A stretch of DNA of 64,000 bases from Methylobacterium nonmethylotrophicum (GTDB lineage Bacteria > Pseudomonadota > Alphaproteobacteria > Rhizobiales > Beijerinckiaceae), in the NCBI RefSeq assembly GCF_004745635.1, contig NZ_SRLB01000020.1, positions 1 through 64,000 of the forward strand, read 5' to 3'. Both the position numbers and the translations under genes were made by a program. The stretch's first letter is position 1, and every line of letters begins with the position of its first letter. Below the pieces are notes generated by a model. The model saw nothing but the letters and a program-made list of their open reading frames with translations. It was not told the DNA's origin and made no database searches. Of this stretch, positions 49,298 through 57,322 are shown in pieces.

Positions 49298-50227
49298 CTA
49301 ATCCGCGGCCAGGCGCGGGCCGCCCGGCCGCTCGGCCGCCGTCGGTGCCTCGGGAAGCTCGGTCACCCGGACCGTCACCTCCATATCGAGAAAATCCTCG
49401 GGCCGGCCGATCCAGCTGCCGTGGAGCGGCACCGCCTGGCCGGGATGGCGGGCGACCGCCACCCGGATCAGGTCGCGGTTGCCGGCGATGCCGTTGGTCG
49501 GGTCGAACTCGACCCAGCCCGCCCCCGGCAGGTAGACCTGGACCCAGGCATGGGTCGCGCCGCCGCCGGCATGGAGCGCCACGCCGTCGCGCTCCGGGAC
49601 GTAGAGGTAGCCCGAGACGAACCGGGCCGCCAGACCGAGGGAGCGCACCGCCTCCATCATCAGCAGGGCGAAGTCGCGGCAGGTGCCCCGGCGCAGGCGC
49701 AGCGTCTCGGCGGGGTCCTGCACGCCCTTCTCGATCCGCGCCGCGTAGGTGAAGTCCCGCCGGATCCCGGCCGTCATGGCCGCCAGCAGCGCGCGGGTGT
49801 CGGCGGTGCCGTCGGCCTCCAGGAAGCCGCGGGCCCAGGACGCGACCGGTCCGCCCGAGGCGGGAGAGTGCCGCTCGATGCAGCGCACGAGGTCCGGCAT
49901 CTCGTCGGGATCGTACGCGAAGGGGTAGCGCGCCGCCCGCTCCGCCAGGGCGAAGGCGAGCGGCGGCTCGGGCGTGTGATCGAGGGTGATGCGGCAGCGG
50001 AAGCAGAGCTCCGGCGCCCGGCCGCGGAAGCGCGCGACCGCCACGCAGTTCCCGAACACGTCGTGGATCCAGCGCAGGCTCTGCGGCTGCGGCGCGATGT
50101 CCAGGGAGGCGGCGATCAGGCGCTGGTCGTAGCTGTCGCGCGGCCGGAACAGGATCCGGTGCTCGCCGAAGCCGACCGGCTGCCGGTAGCGATAGGTGGT
50201 GACGTGGTCGACGGAGAGGATCGGCAC
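49298..50227 (-). CDS. Transglutaminase-like protein
   Basis: From GTG 50227 the protein has 309 residues. The front half is the N-terminal domain typical of these proteins (VDHVTTYRYRQPVGFGEHRILFRPRDSYDQRL), and the core has the catalytic cysteine (LRRGTCRDFALLMMEAVR), histidine (GATHAWVQVYLPG) and aspartate (VEFDPTNGIAGN). It ends with a beta-rich tail. Together with the neighbour at 48363-49169 it forms a pair of family members, each with its own type of N-terminus. The frame extends to 50368, but the extra residues are composed like intergenic sequence. Confidence 0.88.
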   Translation of the reverse strand: MPILSVDHVTTYRYRQPVGFGEHRILFRPRDSYDQRLIAASLDIAPQPQSLRWIHDVFGNCVAVARFRGRAPELCFRCRITLDHTPEPPLAFALAERAARYPFAYDPDEMPDLVRCIERHSPASGGPVASWARGFLEADGTADTRALLAAMTAGIRRDFTYAARIEKGVQDPAETLRLRRGTCRDFALLMMEAVRSLGLAARFVSGYLYVPERDGVALHAGGGATHAWVQVYLPGAGWVEFDPTNGIAGNRDLIRVAVARHPGQAVPLHGSWIGRPEDFLDMEVTVRVTELPEAPTAAERPGGPRLAAD

Positions 50228-50428
50228 GAGGGTCTGCCTCGCCGCGGCGAGGGAGCGCGGCTCAGGGATGGTGCGGAGGGACGCGGGGTCGGGGCGCGGC
50301 GAGGGCGGCTCCGGGCGGATGCCCGCGCATCCTGCCTGACCGGTTCCGGCCTGGCGGCCGGACGCCATCCGTCTCCCGCCGGGAGACGGGTGGCCGTCAG
50401 ACCGACTGGATCGGACCCGGAGCCCGGA

Positions 50429-50674
50429 TCAGGTGCGCCGGGCGCGGGCCTCGAAGGCCTCCGCCATGGTGTCGTCGTGGCGGCCGAGGGTCTCCAGCCG
50501 CTCGGCCCGCAGGCTCTGCTCCCGGCGCTCCTCGTCGGGGCTCAGCTCGGCGAACATCCGGGCCTGCTCGGCCTGCCGGCGGTGGCGCTCGGCCTGCTCG
50601 CGGAAGAAGGCCGCCTGCTGCCCCGCCGTCGCGGCGTATTCGGCCTGGTAGCTGTCGCGTTCGTTCGTCTTCAT
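50429..50674 (-). CDS. Hypothetical small coiled-coil protein
   Basis: This 81-residue protein is nearly all helix (YQAEYAATAGQQAAFFREQAERH, then RQAEQARMFAELSPDEERREQSL), rich in Glu, Arg and Gln, with heptad-like spacing. ATG 50674 is taken because GAGGGG lies 9 bases before it; ATG 50683 would leave no room. No family is recognised; it may be a small regulator or scaffold. Confidence 0.55.
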   Translation of the reverse strand: MKTNERDSYQAEYAATAGQQAAFFREQAERHRRQAEQARMFAELSPDEERREQSLRAERLETLGRHDDTMAEAFEARARRT

Positions 50675-50827
50675 CCCCGACATCCCCTCGCCCGATCCCT
50701 CTCGCGCCCGGTCTTCGCGTGGCAGCCGTCCCCGGGAGCCTATGCCAGGACGGCCACGCCGATCAAATCGGTCCGCATCATCCGATGGGGGTTCACCGGA
50801 CGGGGACCGGCAGGGCGCGATGCCCGT

Positions 50828-51451
50828 CTACGCGACCGGGGGACGTGGGTTCCGCGCGGCCTGCTCGGCCAGCGCCAGGAGGTCGGGCGGCCGGCTCAGG
50901 GCCACCGCGCGGGGCGGCAGGCGCGTCTCCGGGCTGCGGGCCCCGTCGCGGGTCGGATGGGCCACGACGAGGTGGATGGTGGGCCACAGCGTCGCCACGG
51001 CGCGGGCGAAGCCCGCCCCGTCCAGGCCGCCGGTCCGCTCCGCCGGCAGACCGAGCAGGACCAGCGCGACCTCTCCCCCGCGCAGGCGCAGCAGGTCGAG
51101 GGCGGCGTCCGGGTCGGGGCAGGGCGTCGCCTCGAGGCCCGCGCGCGCCAGCACGGCGCCCGCCTCGGTCGCGCCCGGCACCTCGCCGACCACGAGGGCG
51201 AGCCGGCAGGCCGGGCCGGGGGCCTCGGATCCGCCCGTCCGGTCGCGAGGCGTCGACGCCTCGCCGGTCTCCGGGCCGCCGGCGGTCTCGCGCGATTCCA
51301 GCTGCCGCAGCAGGGCGCCGAGGCGCTCCGGTATCGCCTCCGCCACCAGGCCGTCATAGGCCGCCGCGAGGCCTGCCCCGAGCGCGTCGAGGGAGAGAGT
51401 CGGTGTGAGTTGCGTGCCGCCCGTCCGGCGGCCGGCGCCCGGCGCGCCCAT
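50828..51451 (-). CDS. NepR-like anti-sigma domain fused to a degenerate receiver
   Basis: The start at ATG 51451 is decided by a perfect AGGAGGTGAC site. Residues about 20-52 (LSLDALGAGLAAAYDGLVAEAIPERLGALLRQLE) match the NepR anti-sigma helix pair (LG-LRA-YD-VV-PIPDRF-LL-QLE) of the alphaproteobacterial general stress response. After an acidic linker, residues about 85-195 look like a receiver domain (LALVVGEVPGATEAGAVLARAGLEA, LLRLRGGEVALVLLGLP, GFARAVATLW). The acidic pocket and phospho-acceptor Asp are missing (VVGEVP and LVLLGLP). It may bind EcfG-type sigma or PhyR independently of phosphorylation. Confidence 0.7.
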   Translation of the reverse strand: MGAPGAGRRTGGTQLTPTLSLDALGAGLAAAYDGLVAEAIPERLGALLRQLESRETAGGPETGEASTPRDRTGGSEAPGPACRLALVVGEVPGATEAGAVLARAGLEATPCPDPDAALDLLRLRGGEVALVLLGLPAERTGGLDGAGFARAVATLWPTIHLVVAHPTRDGARSPETRLPPRAVALSRPPDLLALAEQAARNPRPPVA

Positions 51452-51551
51452 CGTCACCTCCTGATCGCGTGTCCGTCGTCGGACGGATAAACCGCGACCG
51501 GCGGCGGAGTTTCCCCAAATGGAGGTGTCGTCCCTGAGGCCGGGTCTTCCC

Positions 51552-52643
51552 TCAGGGCGTGCCGGCGGCGTAGGCCATCACGCCCATCAGGGCGCCGACG
51601 TCCCGGTAGCGGGCACCGCGGGTGCTCATCATCGCCTCGAACTTGTCGTGGACCTGCGCCACCGAGAGGCTGCGGGCCTTCCGGCGCCCGACACGCTCGT
51701 AGAAGATCGGCCGGTTGGCCTTGGCGGGCTTCGGCAGCAGGGCGGCGGCCTCGGCCTTTGGCTCCTCGACCACCTTGGCCATGAACCGCTCGGCGTCGTC
51801 CGGCCCGAGGAAGTGGGCGAGGTAGGTCTCGCCGAGGGTGAGCTCGCGGCCGATCCGGGCGGCGATGCGGGCCGCATCCCGCTTCAGCATCTCGCCCGCC
51901 AGGAGCGCGGAAAGCGAGGGGTCCCGGCGCAGGTCGAGGATGCGGGCGCGCTCGGCCGGATCAGTGACGGAATTGTCCTCGCCGATCAGCCCGGCCTCGC
52001 GGGCGTAGCCGTGCCGCGCGCCGAATTCCCGCATCACCTGGAGCCAGGTCCGCTCGATGAACTGGTAGAGGCCGGTGGCCGAGGAGGTGCGGGCCTGGAC
52101 CTCGGTCAGGAAGCTCGATTCCTTGTCGGCCACCGCCATCAGCAGCACCGGGTCGGTGCGCACGGTCGCGGCGGCCCGCACGATGGTCTGGACGAGGTGG
52201 CGGCGGATCCGCATCGGGCCGAAGCTCAGCACCTCGTTGGGGTCGCCACCGGTGCTGGCGGCCATGAGATCGTCGTAGGAGACCCGGTCGACGCCCGCCG
52301 AGCCCAACGCGGTGTCGAGATCGTGCACCGGCTCGCGCAACGGAGGCATCGCGGCGGTCTCGCGCGGCGCCGGCTGAACGGTCTGGATCTTGGGCCGCGG
52401 CATCACCAGCAGGTCCGCCATCATGGTGACGGCCGGACGGGCGGACATCAGGTCGGCGCCGTACTGGTGCAGCAAGGCCGAGAGGCCGGCGGCCAGGCAC
52501 CCCGCCGCGAGCACCGTGCGGGCCATGACGGGGATGCCCCCCTGCGCCACGCGGCCGGTGCCGCCGAGCGCGAGGACGTCCCCGTGAGCCCCCGCCATCC
52601 GCAGGCCACCCCGTTGCGCCGGTCCGTCCGCTCGACGTCGCAT
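51552..52643 (-). CDS. Lytic-transglycosylase-like exported protein
   Basis: The 363-residue protein from ATG 52643 has a hydrophobic segment (MARTVLAAGCLAAGLSALLH, residues 38-57) followed by a linker and an SLT-like domain: VLLMAVADKESSFLTEVQARTSSATGLYQFIERTW, with the glutamate in KESSF and the TGLYQF motif typical of the fold. The C-terminal part is a helical region (LGPDDAERFMAKVVEEP). It may cut peptidoglycan, acting from the membrane. A nearer start at the MARTV methionine would give a signal peptide form. Confidence 0.75.
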   Translation of the reverse strand: MRRRADGPAQRGGLRMAGAHGDVLALGGTGRVAQGGIPVMARTVLAAGCLAAGLSALLHQYGADLMSARPAVTMMADLLVMPRPKIQTVQPAPRETAAMPPLREPVHDLDTALGSAGVDRVSYDDLMAASTGGDPNEVLSFGPMRIRRHLVQTIVRAAATVRTDPVLLMAVADKESSFLTEVQARTSSATGLYQFIERTWLQVMREFGARHGYAREAGLIGEDNSVTDPAERARILDLRRDPSLSALLAGEMLKRDAARIAARIGRELTLGETYLAHFLGPDDAERFMAKVVEEPKAEAAALLPKPAKANRPIFYERVGRRKARSLSVAQVHDKFEAMMSTRGARYRDVGALMGVMAYAAGTP

Positions 52644-52859
52644 CTGATGTATCGCCCCGGTTTCCGTGCCACCGAGGCGCAAGAAGCCGGTGAGATGTGG
52701 CGATAAGACGGCGACGCTCCCGCAGCTCACGCGCCGGTCGCGGAAGCTTCGCCGTACGGGATCCCGAGCATTCGCGGCCCGATACGGCCAAGCTCGACCT
52801 GCGGGAGAAGCCCGGCGACTGTCGGGCCCCATGCTGCGGCGCAGCGAAACGATCGGCCG

Positions 52860-53084
52860 TCAGCGGGCAACGGGCTGGACGGCGTCGTTCCGGGCGCGGT
52901 CGCGCTTGTTGGCCTGGTGGCGCCCGATGGCGCAGCCCGCCGCTGCCCCGGCGAAGCCGTGGCCGACGGCCTTGCCGGCGAGGCCGCCGACGATGGCGCC
53001 CTTGATGCAGCCCTTGGCCTCCGCCGCCCCGGCGAAGCCGGCCAGGCCCATGGCCACCACGACACCCGCAAACATCCTGCGCAT
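52860..53084 (-). CDS. Small exported glycine-zipper-like protein
   Basis: The 74-residue protein has a signal peptide (1-23, AEAKG) and a Gly/Ala-rich mature part: CIKGAIVGGLAGKAVGHGFA with GAAAGCAIGRHQANKRDRAR. Two cysteines could form a disulfide. The Gly-xxx-Gly spacing resembles a glycine zipper, as in small membrane-associated proteins. It recurs in Methylobacterium, by my recollection, without known function. Confidence 0.7.
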   Translation of the reverse strand: MRRMFAGVVVAMGLAGFAGAAEAKGCIKGAIVGGLAGKAVGHGFAGAAAGCAIGRHQANKRDRARNDAVQPVAR

Positions 53085-53182
53085 GAGAACCTCCCATCCG
53101 TCACGTCACGTCAACGACGTCACTGAACCGCGAAGGTCGCCTCCCGGTTCCGCGGTGACGTGCCGGCTCTCGGCCGGACCTC

Positions 53183-53734
53183 TCAGCCGCCGGCTGCACC
53201 CTGCACGAGGGCGTAGATCTGCAGCACGACCTCGGCGGTGAGCAGGACCGCGATGATGGCCAGCAGGACGGCGAGCACGGCCTGGCCGCGGGTGTCGAAC
53301 AGCGGCAGGGTCTGGAAGCCCGCCGCCTGAAGGATCGGGGCCGGCGCGGGCGCGGGCGCGGGCGGCGGGGGCTCCTCGTTGGGCAGGACTTCGAAGCTCG
53401 GACGATAGGCGCCGACCGGGACCTGGATGCGGACCGGCAGGCGGCGGCCCTCATCGGCATAGACCTCGTCGAGGACGCGCCGGAGGCGGCCGGCCTCGAC
53501 CCTCACGCTCGGATCGTTGCTCGGATCGAAGCTGTCCGACCGGCCCAGGGCCTGCGTGGCGATGGTGTAGGCCTTGATCGCGTCGCCGCGCCCACCCAGT
53601 TCCTCCTCGACGATGTAGGTCAGGAAGGCGGCGAGCTTCGGCGACCGCCGGAAGACCGGCGCGCTCAGGCAGCCGTCGAGGCTGCGACGCACGGCCTCGG
53701 CCGGAACAGTCTCGGCGCGGGTCTGCTCGGTCAT
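53183..53734 (-). CDS. Winged-helix-like domain protein with C-terminal membrane helix
   Basis: The 183-residue protein has a domain I recall from the N-terminus of adenylate-cyclase/TPR proteins of Rhizobiales: LDGCLSAPVFRRSPKLAAFL, IVEEELGGRGDAIKAYTIA, FDPSNDPSVRVEAGRLRRVL, RIQVPVGAYRPSFEVLP. A proline-rich linker and one membrane helix (AVLAVLLAIIAVLLTAEVVL, near residues 152-175) end it. It lacks any cyclase or TPR part, so it is a stand-alone version. It may bind DNA from the membrane; function unknown. Confidence 0.65.
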   Translation of the reverse strand: MTEQTRAETVPAEAVRRSLDGCLSAPVFRRSPKLAAFLTYIVEEELGGRGDAIKAYTIATQALGRSDSFDPSNDPSVRVEAGRLRRVLDEVYADEGRRLPVRIQVPVGAYRPSFEVLPNEEPPPPAPAPAPAPILQAAGFQTLPLFDTRGQAVLAVLLAIIAVLLTAEVVLQIYALVQGAAGG

Positions 53735-54091
53735 CACATGTCGTCCGTGCCGCCGATCGGCGCGGCGTTCGAACTACAATCATTCATCCCGCGGGTTGAT
53801 CCATACGTTATGCGCATGCGCCCGCGCAGAGATGCAGCATCCTGCTCAGAGGTGACGCGCATTCGACGGCGGGCCGCCCGGCCTGATCGTCGCGCGTCAC
53901 CGGATCGGCGGCCCGCTCCGACGGCGACGCAGGGTCCGTCAGGCCTGCCATCCGTTTGTCGCGACGGCAGCAATCCGCTTCCTCTCCGGCAGCGGCCGCG
54001 GCCCGGCCGGTATGGCCGACGGCGCTCCTTAACCATCCGCTAACCATGATCGGTCGAGGATCGTCGGATCCTGAACGCATCGAGGTGATCC
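53735..54091. other. Intergenic, no gene recognised
   Basis: This 357-base gap lies between divergent genes. Open frames cross it on both strands without domain content. AACCATCCGCTAACCATGAT near 54030-54050 may be part of the promoter for the following plus-strand gene. No hairpin or RNA is obvious. Confidence 0.45.
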
Positions 54092-54391
54092 ATGCCGCAG
54101 CATCAGACCCGCCCGCTGCCCACGGCGTTCGCGCGCTACCCGATCCCGCTCGAACTGCTGGCGGTCCTGCACCGGGCCAGCGAGGACGACGTGGATGCCC
54201 TCGTGTCGCGCATGCCGGAGACCGGGCGCGCGCGGCTGGCGGCCTACTGCACCGACAAGGACCACCTGCACCGGCTCGGCCTGCGCATCGCCGGCACCTG
54301 CGACCAGGCCGCCCTGATGCGCGTCGTCGGGCCCGATGCGGGGGCGAGCCTCTACGCGCAGTCGCGCCCCTCCGAGCTGCTGCCCGTCTGA
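54092..54391 (+). CDS. Hypothetical protein
   Basis: The 99-residue protein begins MPQHQTRPLPTAFARYPIPLEL and is helical through LLAVLHRASEDDVDALVSRMP and ARLAAYCTDKDHLHRLGLRIA. An GAGGTG site comes before the ATG. It has one or two cysteines and no membrane helix. No family is known to me; a probable antisense-side small RNA lies just downstream. Confidence 0.6.
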   Translation: MPQHQTRPLPTAFARYPIPLELLAVLHRASEDDVDALVSRMPETGRARLAAYCTDKDHLHRLGLRIAGTCDQAALMRVVGPDAGASLYAQSRPSELLPV

Positions 54392-54439
54392 GGCGCCTTC
54401 CGCCGCGGTCCCGCCTGCCCAAGGACGTGCCTGCCCAAG

Positions 54440-54528
54440 AAAAAAGGCCGCTCTCGCGAGCGGCCCGAAGTCTAGGGAGGAAACGCCCAAAGAGGGCTAC
54501 AGGGCCGCGACGCCATCGCGACCGTGCG
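54440..54528 (-). ncRNA. Candidate small RNA with anti-Shine-Dalgarno linker and terminator
   Basis: No gene is present on either strand here. On the minus strand, TTGCGT (54562-54557) and TATTTT (54540-54535), 16 bases apart, form a promoter candidate. The transcript would run about 89 bases: a GGTCGCGA-type hairpin, a GCCC-TCTTT-GGGC hairpin, a single-stranded stretch GTTTCCTCCCTAGAC and a terminator hairpin GGGCCGCTC-GCGA-GAGCGGCC followed by TTTTTT. The CCTCCC part is complementary to ribosome binding sites. The rest of the gap 54392-54735 holds nothing else. Confidence 0.45.
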
Positions 54529-54735
54529 ATGCACAAAATAGCGTGCGGCGCACAAAACGCAAGCGGAATCTTCGGTTTCACCCGCGATCGAAACGCCCGG
54601 CCGCACCGGACTCGACAAATGGCTTTCGGATCGGCGGCTCCGCGAAGGTGCCTCCCTTGCCGCAGCCCAAAGAGCGAGGAACCCGATCTCCACACCCATG
54701 GTTGAGCGCAGACAACAACCTGTGGAGGAATCGTG

Positions 54736-55020
54736 ATGAAACGCCTCACCGTTCTGGGAGCTTGCACCCTCCTGCTCGCCGGGACCGCCGCCGCTGCCGC
54801 CGGTCCCTGCGCCCCGGGGCAGACCGCCCAGAAGACCGACAGGAGCTCCAACGTCGATCCGCCCGCCACCGCCTCGGTCACGCCGGGCGCCAAGGCCGAA
54901 TCGCCCGGCACGGTCGGGGCGATGCAGAATGTCGGCTCGCAGACCGCAACCTCGCCGGCCGACGTGAGCCGCCAATCGAAGGGCGAGAAGACCGCGGCCC
55001 AGCAGGCGGGCGACTGCTGA
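54736..55020 (+). CDS. Small exported hypothetical protein
   Basis: The 94-residue protein has a signal peptide (1-21, LLLAGTAAAAAGP) and a Thr/Ser/Ala/Gln-rich mature part (GQTAQKTDRSSNVDPPATAS, then SPGTVGAMQNVGSQTATSPA) with single cysteines near each end. A TGGAGGA site lies eight bases before ATG 54736. It looks like the small periplasmic proteins common in Methylobacterium; no function known. Confidence 0.65.
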   Translation: MKRLTVLGACTLLLAGTAAAAAGPCAPGQTAQKTDRSSNVDPPATASVTPGAKAESPGTVGAMQNVGSQTATSPADVSRQSKGEKTAAQQAGDC

Positions 55021-55288
55021 GCGGACTTGCGTTGGCCGGTCGACGCATGTCCGCCTCGATCGTTATTGTACCGCCGGCTCTCGTCGCGAAGCCGGCGGCC
55101 ACCTTGGCGGACCCTGCCGAGGAAGAAAGCCGACGCGCGTTCTGCGGCGCGTGCCGCGTCCCGAGACGAGGCTCGCGCCGTCCTTCGACCAGGGTGTCGC
55201 AGCATGTCCGGCGGCTGCACCCGGGCGAGGTCTGGTGCGTTCTTCCGGGGCGCCGCTGCGGCGCTCGGCATGCAGAAGGAGGAAAGCC

Positions 55289-55477
55289 ATGGCCGACCGG
55301 ACACCCGAGATGGCACGGGCCCAGATCGCGTTCGCATTGCAGGCCAAGCGGGATTCCCTGGCGGCCGCGTCCCTCGCCCTAGAGGCATCCCCCGAGGATC
55401 CCGAGGTGCGGCGCATGGTCGAGCGACTGAGCGAGGATGTCGGCCGCCTGGAGATCCAGCTGCGCGGCGCCGTCTGA
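55289..55477 (+). CDS. Hypothetical small helical protein
   Basis: From ATG 55289, after an AAGGAGGAAA site, this encodes 62 residues: RTPEMARAQIAFALQAKRDS and LAAASLALEASPEDPEVRRM, ending LSEDVGRLEIQLRGAV. It is helical and acidic with no membrane part. The strong ribosome site decides the start; the frame upstream to 55151 is not used. Confidence 0.65.
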   Translation: MADRTPEMARAQIAFALQAKRDSLAAASLALEASPEDPEVRRMVERLSEDVGRLEIQLRGAV

Positions 55478-55602
55478 ACGTCCCGTGAATCCGTGCCGCG
55501 AAGCCGTGGACGAGGCGTCGGTCGTCCGGCGCTTCGCCCGCCCGCGGTCGTGTCGGGTCGCAGGCTCTGCCGCCGCGTCGGCCGGCTCGTTGCCGGGCCG
55601 GT

Positions 55603-55821
55603 TCAGACGACCTGCGGCGGACCCTTGAGATAGCCCTTCGCCCGAAGATAATCCCGCAGGATCAGGCAGATCGCTTCGCCGCGGGAGCGCTGCTCCACGG
55701 CCGCGAACTCCGTCAGCGCCAGCGCGAGATCGTCCGGGATATGGAAGGCCTCCTCGTCGCCGGGATCGGTCGAGCCGGCATGAGGCGTCGTCGGATCGGG
55801 CGTCTCGGCGGGGTCGGTCAT
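55603..55821 (-). CDS. Hypothetical small protein, ribbon-helix-helix-like
   Basis: The 72-residue protein from ATG 55821 has an acidic front (TDPAETPDPTTPHAGSTDPG) and a C-terminal stretch, FHIPDDLALALTEFAAVEQRSRGEAICLILRDYLRAKG, with the strand-helix-helix pattern of a small DNA-binding protein (ribbon-helix-helix type). It has no obvious partner toxin beside it. The assignment is only by pattern. Confidence 0.55.
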   Translation of the reverse strand: MTDPAETPDPTTPHAGSTDPGDEEAFHIPDDLALALTEFAAVEQRSRGEAICLILRDYLRAKGYLKGPPQVV

Positions 55822-56047
55822 CGGGCGCCTCCGGCTCCGTCGGGTATCGCGCCGTCGCGGCGATCGTTCCATGCCGGTTCTTCCCGCCGGTTCATTCCGC
55901 CGGACCCTTCGGCCTGATCCCCCGCCCGTACCGCGGCCGGTCGACCCCGATCGGCGGAAGGAGCGGGGCGACGCCGCCAGAGGGGGCGCTTGCCCGGCCG
56001 CCGGCTTCCGGCGGAGAACGGGTCTCCGCGCGGCGGGGGAGAGGGGC

Positions 56048-56413
56048 ATGAGGTCGATTCGGGAGGGCGACCTGCGGTCGATCGCGCGTTGGGCAGGCCT
56101 CGCCTGCCTGCCCGCGCTGGTCTGGCTGTCGTGGATCCCCAAGGCATGGGAGGTCCGCACCGGCGCCGTGGGTCAGCTCGAGCACCTCGTCGCCTATGCG
56201 GGTACGGCCGGGCTCCTCGCCCTGGGTTGTCCCCGCGTGCCGGCCTGGCGCATCGGCCTCGGCCTCGCGATCCTCGCGGGCATCCTCGAGATCGGGCAGG
56301 TCTGGGTGCCGGGCCGTACCGCCCAGGTCATCGATGTCGCGGCGAGCGCCGGCGGCGCATTCCTGGGGCTCGCCGCCCGCACCCTCGCCGGAAGCCGTCT
56401 GGGACCCGGGTGA
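56048..56413 (+). CDS. VanZ-family membrane protein
   Basis: The 121-residue protein has three or four membrane helices (ARWAGLACLPALVWLSW, LVAYAGTAGLLALG, IGLGLAILAGILEIGQVWV, VAASAGGAFLGLAARTL) with the VanZ pattern EH-xxY...ILEIxQ..PGRxxxxxDVxAxxxG. VanZ-like proteins are small inner membrane proteins, some giving low-level resistance to glycopeptides; here function is not known. The ATG at 56048 follows a GGGGAGAGGGG stretch. Confidence 0.85.
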   Translation: MRSIREGDLRSIARWAGLACLPALVWLSWIPKAWEVRTGAVGQLEHLVAYAGTAGLLALGCPRVPAWRIGLGLAILAGILEIGQVWVPGRTAQVIDVAASAGGAFLGLAARTLAGSRLGPG

Positions 56414-56425
56414 GAACGACCGGGC

Positions 56426-56485
56426 GCTGCCGTCAGGCAGCGCGAATGCTGCCGTCAGGCAGCGCGAATGCTGCCGTCAGGCAGC
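56426..56485. repeat. Tandem 22-bp palindromic repeat (2.7 units)
   Basis: Units start at 56426, 56448 and 56470 (last one partial). Each has the hairpin GCTGCC-GTCA-GGCAGC followed by GCGAAT. It lies between two convergently transcribed genes. The stop codon of the minus-strand gene sits within the loop of the third unit. Confidence 0.9.
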
Positions 56486-56773
56486 CCGGACCATCCGCGG
56501 CCGGGCCGGTCGCGGCGCCAGGCCGAGGCGCACCGGCTCCTCCGGTCCGCGCACCGTGAGGGCGAGGCTCACGGTCAGGACCGGCTCCCCGGTCCGGTCG
56601 CGGACCCGCACCTTCAGGTCGGAGAGGTCGGCGCCCGGCAGACCCGCACCGGCGAACGCGATCGCCGTCCGGGTGGCCTCGCTGCGGATCTCGTCCTGGC
56701 TGCACAGGATCAGACCGATATCGTCCTGGCACTGCCAGCCGCCGGCACTCAGATCGAAGAAGTAGCGCTGCAC
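56477..56773 (-). CDS. DUF6894-family protein
   Basis: From GTG 56773, after a GGGGAGG site, the protein has 98 residues: QRYFFDLSAGGWQCQDDIGL at the front (the family pattern of RYFFD and a DxxG), then SEATRTAIAFAGAGLPGADLSDLKVRVRDRTGEPVLTVSLALTVRG. DUF6894 proteins are very common, with many copies, in Methylobacterium and Bradyrhizobium; their role is unknown. The stop lies in a tandem hairpin repeat. Confidence 0.8.
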   Translation of the reverse strand: MQRYFFDLSAGGWQCQDDIGLILCSQDEIRSEATRTAIAFAGAGLPGADLSDLKVRVRDRTGEPVLTVSLALTVRGPEEPVRLGLAPRPARPRMVRAA

Positions 56774-57214
56774 ACCGTCCTCCCCTGTCATTCTGGAAAG
56801 AGATGTGCACAGACCGTCAGGTCTATGCTTTAACAAATTTGAAACGCATCGCCGAGACGGCACGCTGGCGTCCGGTCCGGTCCGCCTCCGGGGTCGAACC
56901 CGCCGCCGCCCGAGGTGCCGCCATGCCGGTGCGGACGGAAGACGCGTCGATCGACGATCACGATGCCTCGGCCGGCGCCTCTCAGCCTGACGGTGTCGTG
57001 GAGAAACTGCCGTCTTGCATGGCCATCGATGGCATCGGTCCTGCGCGGGCCGGCCCGCGCGGCCTGCCACGCCACGATGCCGGGCATCGGCATCCCGCCG
57101 GGCCGAAGCCTGGGCCAGGACGGTGCGCGCCGCTCGCGGCGGCCGGCCCGCGGCCCGCCTCGTACCCTCGATGAGGCGCTCGTGCGGGTGCCCTCCTGCG
57201 GATGCCCATGAAGA
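56774..57214. other. Intergenic, no gene recognised
   Basis: The left part holds TTTAACAAATTTGAAA near 56830-56845, AT-rich by comparison and a probable promoter region for the DUF6894 gene. From 56870 onwards sequence is GC-rich and crossed by open frames on both strands, none with a recognisable domain or site. Nothing further is seen. Confidence 0.45.
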
Positions 57215-57238
57215 AGGGCGGCCCCGCCGGGCCGCCCT
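57215..57238 (-). terminator. Probable terminator of the SDR gene
   Basis: A GC-rich stem AGGGCGGCC/GGCCGCCCT with a short loop is followed, on the minus strand, by TTCTTC. It lies about 85 bases downstream of the SDR stop. The T tract is interrupted, so efficiency is uncertain. Confidence 0.5.
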
Positions 57239-57322
57239 GTTCGGGGACGCCGACCCATTTCGGGATCGGACATCGAGGGCGGAAGGCTGGACGCGTGCCG
57301 CCCCGCCTCCGTGGACCGATCC

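Noticed and set aside
54472..54975. A minus-strand protein gene in the small RNA region
   Set aside because: Its translation is antisense to the exported protein at 54736-55020 and has no domain; the hairpins and terminator fit an RNA better.
56803..57174. A 123-codon plus-strand open frame in the gap before the SDR gene
   Set aside because: No domain, no ribosome site, and equal open frames on the other strand.
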